Source: Roseburia porci
GTDB taxonomy: Bacteria; Bacillota; Clostridia; Lachnospirales; Lachnospiraceae
Direction of reading: 5' to 3'
Length of the DNA: 64,000 nt
Assembly (NCBI RefSeq): GCF_009695765.1
Contig: NZ_VUNI01000009.1
Span: 1-64,000, forward strand
Within the stretch, counting starts at the first letter, position 1. The number at the start of each line of letters is the position of its first letter. Under the pieces are notes generated by a model. That model searched no databases. It was not told the origin of the DNA and worked only from the letters and a program-made list of their open reading frames with translations. Below, piece after piece: positions 26,886-34,459 of the stretch. The translations under genes were made by a program, and so were the position numbers.

Positions 26886-27955
26886 TACTGTTTTCCTCCC
26901 ATCATTTCAATAAACCGGTCAAAAAGGTAAGATGAATCCTGTGGTCCAGGACATGCTTCCGGATGGAACTGAACCGTAAAGATGTTCTTTCCAACATACT
27001 CAAGACCTTCATTTGTTCCATCATTTACATTTACAAATGCCGGTTTTGCAACCGCCGGATCCAATGTCTCGGTATCTACCACATAGCCATGGTTCTGGGA
27101 AGAAATGTAAACACGGTTTGTCTTCAGATCTTTTACCGGATGGTTTCCTCCACGATGTCCGTATTTCATTTTGTGTGTATCTGCACCTGTTGCAAGTGCC
27201 ATAAGCTGATGTCCAAGACAGATTGCAAAAATTGGTGTATCGGAATCGTACAGTTTCTTAATCTCTTTGATGATCTCTGTACATTCCTTTGGATCTCCAG
27301 GTCCGTTACTTAACATAATTCCGTCCGGATTGGAAGCAAGAATTGTTTCTGCGGAAGTATGTGCCGGATAAATGGTCACTTCACATCCACGTTTATTTAA
27401 TGACTGGGCAATGTTATTTTTCGCGCCGAGATCAAGTAATGCAACTTTTTTACCGGTGCCTTTTAATACTCTCTCTTTATCACAGGTTACTTTATCTACC
27501 ACATTACCTGTGTTATATTCTTTCAGTCTTGGAATAATCTCGTCTAAATTGTAATTCTCATTGGTTGTGATCATTCCATTCATAGTTCCCTTCTCACGAA
27601 GGATCTTGGTCAATGCTCGGGTATCAATTCCGGCAACGCCCGGGATGTCGTATTTTACCAGGTAATCCTGAATCGTTCCTTCACAGCGGAAGTTACTTGG
27701 CATACGGGACAGCTCTCTTACAATATAGCCATCCGGCCATGGTCTTTTCGACTCCTGATCCGGAGTAATTCCGTAATTACCAATCAGAGGATATGTCATT
27801 ACAACTGCCTGTCCTGCATAGGACGGGTCTGTCAGTACTTCAAGATATCCTGTCATTGAAGTATTGAATACGATCTCGCTGATGACTTCTCTGGTAGAAC
27901 CAATGCTGGTTCCAGTAAATACATTTCCATCTTCGAGTATTAAAAATGCTTTCAT
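26885..27955 (-). CDS. carA: Carbamoyl-phosphate synthase small (glutaminase) subunit
   Basis: CarA releases ammonia from glutamine for CarB. The 356-residue product has the CPSase small domain at the N-terminus (LILEDGNVFTG, TGYLEVLTDPSYAGQ). Its class I glutaminase domain has the nucleophile Cys in FAICLGHQLMA near residue 242 and the His-Glu pair in VQFHPEACPG near 330. It starts an operon with carB behind a leader of about 115 bases that contains a terminator-like hairpin. Confidence 0.97.
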   Translation of the reverse strand: MKAFLILEDGNVFTGTSIGSTREVISEIVFNTSMTGYLEVLTDPSYAGQAVVMTYPLIGNYGITPDQESKRPWPDGYIVRELSRMPSNFRCEGTIQDYLVKYDIPGVAGIDTRALTKILREKGTMNGMITTNENYNLDEIIPRLKEYNTGNVVDKVTCDKERVLKGTGKKVALLDLGAKNNIAQSLNKRGCEVTIYPAHTSAETILASNPDGIMLSNGPGDPKECTEIIKEIKKLYDSDTPIFAICLGHQLMALATGADTHKMKYGHRGGNHPVKDLKTNRVYISSQNHGYVVDTETLDPAVAKPAFVNVNDGTNEGLEYVGKNIFTVQFHPEACPGPQDSSYLFDRFIEMMGGKQ

Positions 27956-27983
27956 GTTTCACCTTGCCCTTTCTTCATTTTGG

Positions 27984-28009
27984 CAAAAAAAAAGAGGGAT
28001 GCTCTTTTT
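27984..28009 (-). terminator. Terminator-like hairpin in the carA leader
   Basis: AAAAGAG and CTCTTTT form a 7-base-pair stem with a five-base loop, followed by at least six T residues on the minus strand. It lies between the carA promoter and the carA start codon, where it could act as an attenuator. Two upstream hairpins (28038-28065 and 28031-28043) share bases and cannot both form. Confidence 0.55.
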
Positions 28010-28076
28010 CGCCTTTTATGTGTCTTAAGAATGCCTGAGGCATACTTCTCGCACAGTATCTGCCTAAATTGTAAAA

Positions 28077-28105
28077 AGTTTATCATATCAAGGCACTTTT
28101 TTCAA
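28077..28105 (-). promoter_or_regulatory. Promoter of carAB
   Basis: TTGAAA (28100-28105) and TAAACT (28077-28082) are 17 bases apart on the minus strand. An inverted repeat GGCACTTTT/AAAAGTGCC (28092-28129) straddles the -35 box and could be an operator or simply part of the end of the preceding transcript. Confidence 0.55.
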
Positions 28106-28178
28106 CCTTTTTGGGCGAATAAAAGTGCCGAGATTTTATACAATTTCTAAAATGTTTTATGCATTTTGTTTAGAATGC

Positions 28179-28757
28179 TCATAAACAGGATAACACAAAA
28201 CCAATCGCAATCACAAAGATTGCAGCCAGAAATCCAACGATAATTCCGATCAGAGTGCGTTCTTTGATGTGTTTTACCGGATAATCGCATTTTCCTTCCG
28301 TGGACAAACTAAGTGATACAAAGCCATTGGTTCCATTTCCTTTCGTGTCCATTCTGGAATATCCAAGTGTTTCAAAATATCCGGCTGCCTCAACTGGCAT
28401 GGCATTGACCGTAATACGTTTCAGATGCAGAAATCTGCCTGCATATTTTTTCATTTCGGATGCAATGGTCCGCGCGATCCCATGTTTCTGGTAATACGGG
28501 AAAACATAAAGCATCGTAATATGCCCTTCTCTCTGCAGTCCGCCAACTGCTATGATCCGTCCCGCATCAAAAGTTCCCCACATATAAAGCTGTGACTGCC
28601 GGATCATTCCAAGCAGATGCTCTGTTTGCAGATATTCCTCTGTATAACGTATGATCTGCGGATCTGCAATCTTCTCTTTGACACAATGTTCAAAAATTCC
28701 TCTGGCCGTCTCTGCCGCCGCCGGAATCTCATTCTCATATAACATTCTTGTTTCCAT
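28179..28757 (-). CDS. GNAT family N-acetyltransferase with C-terminal membrane anchor
   Basis: The 192-residue product has a GNAT domain over about residues 1-150: ITMLYVFPYYQKHGIARTIASEM carries the acetyl-CoA-binding loop, and YFETLGYSRMD the end of the fold. A linker follows, and then a single hydrophobic segment (about 168-190, LIGIIVGFLAAIFVIAIGFVL) ends almost at the C-terminus. A tail-anchored GNAT enzyme is unusual. The substrate is unknown. The gene follows recD2 by 19 bases and is probably co-transcribed with it. Confidence 0.82.
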   Translation of the reverse strand: METRMLYENEIPAAAETARGIFEHCVKEKIADPQIIRYTEEYLQTEHLLGMIRQSQLYMWGTFDAGRIIAVGGLQREGHITMLYVFPYYQKHGIARTIASEMKKYAGRFLHLKRITVNAMPVEAAGYFETLGYSRMDTKGNGTNGFVSLSLSTEGKCDYPVKHIKERTLIGIIVGFLAAIFVIAIGFVLSCL

Positions 28758-28776
28758 CTGTCTATTATCCTTTCCT

Positions 28777-30978
28777 TTATGCCTCGATCAGCCTGTCTTT
28801 TAATCCGCTGTATCGTTTCAATTCTGTCGTGTTCTGGATCATCATGTTAAACGTTTCATCGTTTCCTACCAGTGTAACACATTTCTTTGCACGTGTAACT
28901 GCTGTATAGAGCAGATTGCGGTTCATCAGCATACGAGGACCGGTAAGAAGCGGAATTACAACTGCCGGATACTCTGATCCCTGTGATTTATGTATTGTGA
29001 TCGCATATGCAAGTTCCAGTTCATCCAGAAGTTTAAACGAATACTCTACCATGCGGTTCTCATCAAAGGCAATCGTCATCGTCTCTGCGAATTCATTGAT
29101 CTGCTGGATGATTCCCATATCACCGTTGAATATTCCAGTACCTTTTTCAATGGAAAGTCCATATTTACTGCGTATCTCCCATTCCAGCTGATAATTGTTC
29201 TTCGTCTGCATAACTTTATCTCCCTCACGGAAGATCGTGCCATTATATTCTTTTTCCGTTTTTCTCTTATCGGGCGGGTTCATATACTGCTGTAAAATTC
29301 CATTCAGACGTTCGACACCAAGAAGCCCTTTTCTCATTGGTGTTAACACCTGTATATCATATTCCGCCGCATCTACAAACTTTGGAAGTTTCTGTTTGAT
29401 CAGCTGCAATGTGACATTAATAATCTTATCCGCATCATATCGTTTCAGGAAGAAAAAGTCCATACTCTTGTTATCCAGCGTAATTTCTTCTCCACGGTTG
29501 ATCTTATGTGCATTTACGATAATATCTGATGTGCTTGCCTGACGGAAGATTTTTGTCAGCATGACGGTGTTAAACTGGTGCGAATCGATGATATCTTTTA
29601 AAACGCTTCCCGGTCCGACGCTCGGAAGCTGGTTGACATCTCCCACAAGGATGAGCCTTGTTCCTGCTACGACAGCCTTGAGCAGTGAATACATAATGCT
29701 GATATCCACCATGGACATCTCATCGATAATGATCACATCGGTTTCCAGTGGATTCTGCTCGTTCCGCTCAAATCCTGCATTTCCGTCCATTCCGCCATTA
29801 AGCTCCAGCATACGGTGGATTGTGCGCGCCTCAAATCCTGTTGTCTCGCTCATACGCTTCGCTGCACGTCCGGTTGGAGCTGCAAGGAAAATGTCCATTC
29901 CCTCCATTTCAAAATACCGGATAATCGTGTTGATAGTTGTTGTTTTTCCAGTTCCAGGTCCTCCTGTTATAACAAGCACACCATTCCGGATTGCCTCACG
30001 CACTGCCTGGATCTGATGTTCATCAAGCTGAATGTCTGACTTTTTCTCAATTGCATGTATCCGCTGTTCAATCTCTGCATCCGATACATCATATTTAATA
30101 TTCAGCTGTTTTAACATGGTCGCCGTGTTCGCCTCCATGTAAAAGAAACTGGCCGAATAGATCTGTGTCACATCCTCGTTCTGACGCATTACAATCTTGC
30201 GGTCCATTGCCAGATTCATATAATGTTTCTCAATATGTTCCGGATCAATGTCCAAAAGCAGACTTGTCCGCCTGGTCAGCTCATCCATCGGAAGATAGGT
30301 ATGTCCTTCTCCAGCAGCCTGAAGCAGTGCATATTGTATTCCACTCCGGATCCGGAAGTCTGAATCCGTCCGTATTCCGACCTTTGTCGCAATCTCATCT
30401 GCCGTCCGAAAGCCGACACCTTCCATATCATCTGCAAGCTGATATGGATTCTCTTTCAGAATACGATAGATCTCCTGTCCGTATGTATTGTAGATTTTTA
30501 CCGCGAGGTTTACATGGATTCCATATTGCTGCAAAAAAATCATTGCCTGCCGTAAATCCTTTTTGGCATTCACCTGATCTGCGATCTCCATCGCCTTATG
30601 TTCACTGATGCCTTTTACTTCCGCAAGTCGTTCCGGCTCTTCCTCAATGATCCGGAATGTGTCCTCTTTAAATCTTCTTACAATTCTGGCAGCAAGTGCA
30701 ATCCCGATTCCTTTGATCGCACCCGATCCCAGATAACGTTCAATTGCAATTTCATCCTGAGGCGCCTTCTCTTCAAAAGACGAAATCTTAAATTGTCTTC
30801 CATAAGTCGGATGATCCGTATACTCTCCTTTTGCCTCGATATTCTCACCCTCGGCAATATCTGAGAAATAACCGACACAGGTCACTTCCTCTTCTTCATA
30901 TATCAGTACCAGAACGGTATAACCATTATCTGCATTCCGGTAAATGATATGGTCTACATATCCATTAATCGTCTCCAA
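28777..30978 (-). CDS. recD2: RecD2-like SF1B DNA helicase
   Basis: RecD2 helicases act in DNA repair without RecBC. The 733-residue product has an N-terminal OB-like domain (NADNGYTVLVLIY), helix-hairpin-helix motifs (GSGAIKGIGIALAARI, VKGISEHKAMEIA), and Walker A GGPGTGKTTTIN near residue 345. Motif II DVIIIDEMSMVD follows, and a C-terminal UvrD-like motif AYAITIHKSQGSEYP. The start appears to be TTG: no ATG is available before the conserved N-terminal domain, and AAGGAA lies about 11 bases upstream. Confidence 0.94.
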   Translation of the reverse strand: METINGYVDHIIYRNADNGYTVLVLIYEEEEVTCVGYFSDIAEGENIEAKGEYTDHPTYGRQFKISSFEEKAPQDEIAIERYLGSGAIKGIGIALAARIVRRFKEDTFRIIEEEPERLAEVKGISEHKAMEIADQVNAKKDLRQAMIFLQQYGIHVNLAVKIYNTYGQEIYRILKENPYQLADDMEGVGFRTADEIATKVGIRTDSDFRIRSGIQYALLQAAGEGHTYLPMDELTRRTSLLLDIDPEHIEKHYMNLAMDRKIVMRQNEDVTQIYSASFFYMEANTATMLKQLNIKYDVSDAEIEQRIHAIEKKSDIQLDEHQIQAVREAIRNGVLVITGGPGTGKTTTINTIIRYFEMEGMDIFLAAPTGRAAKRMSETTGFEARTIHRMLELNGGMDGNAGFERNEQNPLETDVIIIDEMSMVDISIMYSLLKAVVAGTRLILVGDVNQLPSVGPGSVLKDIIDSHQFNTVMLTKIFRQASTSDIIVNAHKINRGEEITLDNKSMDFFFLKRYDADKIINVTLQLIKQKLPKFVDAAEYDIQVLTPMRKGLLGVERLNGILQQYMNPPDKRKTEKEYNGTIFREGDKVMQTKNNYQLEWEIRSKYGLSIEKGTGIFNGDMGIIQQINEFAETMTIAFDENRMVEYSFKLLDELELAYAITIHKSQGSEYPAVVIPLLTGPRMLMNRNLLYTAVTRAKKCVTLVGNDETFNMMIQNTTELKRYSGLKDRLIEA

Positions 30979-31031
30979 GCTCTATCTGTTCCTTTTCTCC
31001 GTTTTCTGTCCTCTATGTCTTTTCACACAGG

Positions 31032-31069
31032 AAAAGAGCAGACTACGTCTGTTCCAACATACTCTGCTC
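31032..31069 (-). terminator. Terminator of the mbl-flagellar unit
   Basis: GAGCAGA and TCTGCTC pair around an interior that includes a CAGAC/GTCTG hairpin, and TTTTCC follows. It lies about 10 bases after the flgJ-like stop codon. The U-tract is short. Confidence 0.6.
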
Positions 31070-31078
31070 CCATCTCTT

Positions 31079-31438
31079 TTACTCAATATTATAATTACGC
31101 TTCATTGCCTCATATAACTGCTGTGTATAATTCTCACCAACCTGATCCACGATCTCGTCCGAAATCAGTTCAATGGCATTGTCCATATACATATCCTTGT
31201 ACTGAGACACCGTAGAATCTTCGTCATCATCGCTTGTTAAAGTATCTTTCATTTCTTTGATGATCTGTTCTACAAAGTAAGACTCAAAGTCTTTGATTAC
31301 ACCTTTCAGTTCATCTTCTGAAGAATCTTTCGACAATCCCTTTAAAGAGCTGCTCAGGGAATTGGCAGACGATGCCGCACTGCTGTTCTGCGCTGAATTA
31401 AGTACACCAGACATATTACCAAGTGATGAAATGTCCAT
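31079..31438 (-). CDS. FlgJ-like rod-binding protein (N-terminal domain only)
   Basis: The 119-residue product has a Ser/Asn-rich N-terminus. A helical rod-binding domain follows (about residues 45-115), containing LKGVIKDFESYFVEQIIKEM and YKDMYMDNAIELISDEI, the typical FlgJ N-terminal pattern. The muramidase domain of proteobacterial FlgJ is absent, as is usual in Clostridia. It probably helps assemble the flagellar rod. It lies 12 bases after flgG in the mbl-flgF-flgG cluster. Confidence 0.87.
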   Translation of the reverse strand: MDISSLGNMSGVLNSAQNSSAASSANSLSSSLKGLSKDSSEDELKGVIKDFESYFVEQIIKEMKDTLTSDDDEDSTVSQYKDMYMDNAIELISDEIVDQVGENYTQQLYEAMKRNYNIE

Positions 31439-31450
31439 ATCCTACACCTC

Positions 31451-32269
31451 TTATCGTTTCAGATTATTCGCGGTCTCCAGCATGGAATCCGCTGTTGTGA
31501 TTGCCTTTGAGTTCAGTTCATATGCACGCTGTGCAACGATCATATTTACCATCTCATCAGCGACAGATACATTGGATGCTTCCAGGCGTTTCTGACATAC
31601 CTTACTGTTTGTCACTCCTGCAGTAGTTCCCTCCTGCATTGGATTGCCAGATGCTGCTGTTGCCTCAAGCAGACTGTTGGAAAGCTTCTCAAGTCCTGTC
31701 GGATTGTTAAACTGATATACTCCAAAATACTGGTTCAATGGAACATACTGATTGTCATTATTATAGTATCCAATCTCGCCGGTCTGGGAGAATTGCATTT
31801 TTTCGGCACTCACACCATTCGGAACCGTAATCGTATTACCATTCCGGTCAAGAACCGGATACCCCTGTTTCGTTGCAAGGATTGTGCTTCCATCTGCTGC
31901 AATGCTCCAGGTGAAGCTTCCGTTTCTTGTGTAATAAGTCTGTCCATCAACACCTCTTACCGCAAAAAAACCGTCTCCATCCAATGCAAAATCCGTGTCA
32001 CTCTCTGTCTCTGTCAAGTTACCCTGTGTATACATGGATGTAGTTGCTGCAACTCTTGTTCCAAGACCAACCTGTGCACCAACCGGCTTTTCTGCACCAT
32101 TTGCAGATGTCGTTCTTGTCTGGATTGTTTGATATAACAAAGATTTGAATTCCGTACGTTCGGATTTAAATCCTGTTGTATTCACATTTGAAAGATTATT
32201 TGAAATGGTATCCAGATTTGTCTGCTCTGCGATCATTCCTGTCGCAGCAGTATATAATGCTCTCATCAT
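31451..32269 (-). CDS. flgG: Flagellar distal rod protein FlgG
   Basis: The 272-residue product begins MMRALYTAATGMIAEQ and contains the flagellar rod signature NNLSNVNTTGFKSERTEF. A central DGDGFFAVRG domain and the C-terminal helix (LEASNVSVADEMVNMIVAQRAYELNSKAI) complete the FlgG-type pattern. It forms the outer part of the rod outside the membrane. AAAGGAG lies upstream of the ATG. It is one of two rod/hook-family genes in tandem after mbl. Confidence 0.9.
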   Translation of the reverse strand: MMRALYTAATGMIAEQTNLDTISNNLSNVNTTGFKSERTEFKSLLYQTIQTRTTSANGAEKPVGAQVGLGTRVAATTSMYTQGNLTETESDTDFALDGDGFFAVRGVDGQTYYTRNGSFTWSIAADGSTILATKQGYPVLDRNGNTITVPNGVSAEKMQFSQTGEIGYYNNDNQYVPLNQYFGVYQFNNPTGLEKLSNSLLEATAASGNPMQEGTTAGVTNSKVCQKRLEASNVSVADEMVNMIVAQRAYELNSKAITTADSMLETANNLKR

Positions 32270-32307
32270 AGGACATTTTCTCCTTTGCAGAATCGTTTAT
32301 TGACTAC

Positions 32308-33108
32308 TTATACCTTACCAACCTGGTTTGCTGCGATGTCAAGTGTTCCATCGATCGATGTGATCACTTTCTGTCCAGCTTCATATGCTCTCTGGATCGT
32401 GATCATGTTGACCATCTCCGATACAACATTTACGTTTGATGTCTCCAGGGCTCCCTGTTCCACTGTTGCATCTGAGTTCACCACTCTTCCGCCGTCTACG
32501 AGATTATACATATTCTCGCCATATTTCTCAAGATAATCGTAATTGTCAACATTCACCACTCCGATGTTGCTGACAAGCTGATTATTCTGATAAACCTGTC
32601 CAAGTTCATTAACCTGGATCTTAGCATTCGGATCAACACGCACGTAATTGCCTTCTCCTGCATTACCAGTCAGAGCGCCATTCGTGTTTAATACATAGTC
32701 TCCGTCTTTGGTAACCAGATAGCCATTCCGGTTCACTGTAAATGCACCATCTCTGGTATACTTCACTGAAGTTTCTCCGGCCTTATTGGTAAATGCAACT
32801 GCGAAAAACCCATCTCCGTTGATTGCAAAATCCGTATCATTATCCGTTACTTTTAAATTACCGGTCGAATAATCCGTATAAACCTGTCCAAGTTTTGTTC
32901 CATACGTAATTCCTCCGATGCGTTTCGGAAGACCGTAGTCCGATGTATCCCGGATACGGAACGCCAGCTCATCCCCAAATGTTGTCGCTGTTGTTCCTTC
33001 TTTCTTATATCCAGTTGTGTCCGCATTCGCAAGGTTATTCGAGAGAACGTCCAGACGTTTCATCTCGTTCACCATTCCTGTATGTGCAGTATAAAGACCC
33101 TTTACCAT
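32308..33108 (-). CDS. flgF: Flagellar basal-body rod protein (FlgF/FlhP type)
   Basis: The 266-residue product begins MVKGLYTAHTGMVNEMKRLD, with NNLANADTTGYKKEG and the C-terminal helix TSNVNVVSEMVNMITIQRAYEAGQKV. This is the proximal rod family. It follows mbl by 24 bases and precedes flgG. In Bacillus subtilis the same arrangement, mbl-flhO-flhP, is known, which supports co-transcription of the rod genes with mbl. FlgF versus FlhO/FlhP naming is uncertain. Confidence 0.85.
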   Translation of the reverse strand: MVKGLYTAHTGMVNEMKRLDVLSNNLANADTTGYKKEGTTATTFGDELAFRIRDTSDYGLPKRIGGITYGTKLGQVYTDYSTGNLKVTDNDTDFAINGDGFFAVAFTNKAGETSVKYTRDGAFTVNRNGYLVTKDGDYVLNTNGALTGNAGEGNYVRVDPNAKIQVNELGQVYQNNQLVSNIGVVNVDNYDYLEKYGENMYNLVDGGRVVNSDATVEQGALETSNVNVVSEMVNMITIQRAYEAGQKVITSIDGTLDIAANQVGKV

Positions 33109-33132
33109 ACGCTACTCCTTTGGGCGTGAATC

Positions 33133-34128
33133 TTAATCGTCGTCACGCTTACCTGCTAAAAACTCTACATATTTACCTGTTCCGATAGCAACACAGGTCA
33201 TTGGCTCCTCTGCTGTCATCGTATTGATGCCTGTCTTATCCTCGATCAGTTCTTCTAATCCACGAAGAAGAGATCCACCACCCGTCAGAACAATTCCTCT
33301 GTCTGCAACGTCAGCTGCAAGTTCTGGTGGAGTTTTCTCCAGTACGGAATGTACAGCTTCTACGATCTGAAGTGTTGGCTCACGTAAAGCTTCTTCCGTC
33401 TCTTCAGAGCTTACTGTTACAGTTCTTGGAAGTCCGGTAACCAGATTACGTCCACGTACATCCATTGTCTCATTCTGAGCCAGTGGATAACATGTTCCGA
33501 TCTTAATCTTAATGTCTTCTGCTGTTCTTTCACCGATCAGAAGATTATGTTTCTTACGCATGTATCTTACAAGCGCCTCATCAAAATCATCACCAGCGAT
33601 CTTGATTGATGTGCTTACTACAGATCCACCAAGAGAGATTACAGCGATATCTGCAGTACCGCCTCCGATATCTACGATCATATTACCACATGGTCTTGCA
33701 ATATCAATGCCTGCACCGATTGCTGCTGCGATTGGCTCCTCGATAATTGCCACTTCTCTTGCTCCTGCCTGATACGTAGCATCTTCAACAGCCTTTTTCT
33801 CTACTTCGGTAACACCACTTGGAACGCAGACGCTGATACGTGGTTTACGGAAAGTTTTCTTGCCAAGTGCTTTCTGAATAAAGTATTTGATCATTTTCTC
33901 TGTTACCGTGTAATCAGAGATAACACCCTGACGCAATGGTCTTACAGCCACGATATTACCAGGTGTTCTTCCAAGCATCAGTCTTGCCTCTTCACCAATT
34001 GCTTTGATCTTATTGGTGTCTCTGTCAAATGCAACAACAGATGGCTCTTTTAACACAACACCTTTTCCTTTTATATATACCAAAATACTCGCAGTACCTA
34101 AATCAATACCGATATCTGATCCAATCAT
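33133..34128 (-). CDS. mbl: MreB-like rod-shape protein Mbl
   Basis: This 331-residue bacterial actin guides elongation of the side wall. It has the actin-fold phosphate motifs (DIGIDLGTASILVYIKG near residue 5 and MIVDIGGGTADIAVISLG near 155) and the adenosine motif GIVLTGGGSLLRGLEELI near 284. The name mbl rather than mreB is based on the downstream flagellar rod genes and absence of mreCD. It has its own promoter. Confidence 0.88.
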   Translation of the reverse strand: MIGSDIGIDLGTASILVYIKGKGVVLKEPSVVAFDRDTNKIKAIGEEARLMLGRTPGNIVAVRPLRQGVISDYTVTEKMIKYFIQKALGKKTFRKPRISVCVPSGVTEVEKKAVEDATYQAGAREVAIIEEPIAAAIGAGIDIARPCGNMIVDIGGGTADIAVISLGGSVVSTSIKIAGDDFDEALVRYMRKKHNLLIGERTAEDIKIKIGTCYPLAQNETMDVRGRNLVTGLPRTVTVSSEETEEALREPTLQIVEAVHSVLEKTPPELAADVADRGIVLTGGGSLLRGLEELIEDKTGINTMTAEEPMTCVAIGTGKYVEFLAGKRDDD

Positions 34129-34242
34129 GAATCGTTCCTCTCTTTCTTCGTTCTGACTCTTTATGTGTGATTCGTCTCTGCCATTCTTTTCCAGAAATAG
34201 ACGCAGAGATGCATTTAATCATATTTTTACATATACATTACC

Positions 34243-34270
34243 ATTATATACAATTCGCTTCATTTTTCAA
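34243..34270 (-). promoter_or_regulatory. Promoter of the mbl-flagellar unit
   Basis: TTGAAA (34265-34270) and TATAAT (34243-34248) are 16 bases apart on the minus strand. A leader of about 110 bases follows, with an imperfect CTCTGC/GCAGAG hairpin. The rest of the roughly 330-base gap between mbl and uvrA holds the hairpin at 34403-34436 and AT-rich sequence; I see no gene. Confidence 0.75.
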
Positions 34271-34402
34271 ATATTTTTTCTTTGTTATAAGCAGATTTAA
34301 AAAAATCTTCATTTTTTCATGGTTTCATCACACACTTGTCACATTTGGCATATATCTTCTAAGAGTACTAGCTAATCAGCTAATATAATTTTTCATAACT
34401 CA

Positions 34403-34436
34403 TACCTTCCGGATATTGTGCTGTATCCGGAAGGTA
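34403..34436. other. Strong hairpin after uvrA
   Basis: TACCTTCCGGATA and TATCCGGAAGGTA form a perfect 13-base-pair stem with an eight-base loop. Neither strand shows a good U-tract after it. From its position 24 bases after the uvrA stop it may still end or protect the uvrBA mRNA. Confidence 0.6.
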
Positions 34437-34459
34437 CTCCCCAAATATTCAGGCACTTC

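Noticed and set aside
28031-28065. PyrR binding site in the carA leader
   Set aside because: The hairpin loop lacks the conserved PyrR consensus as I know it.
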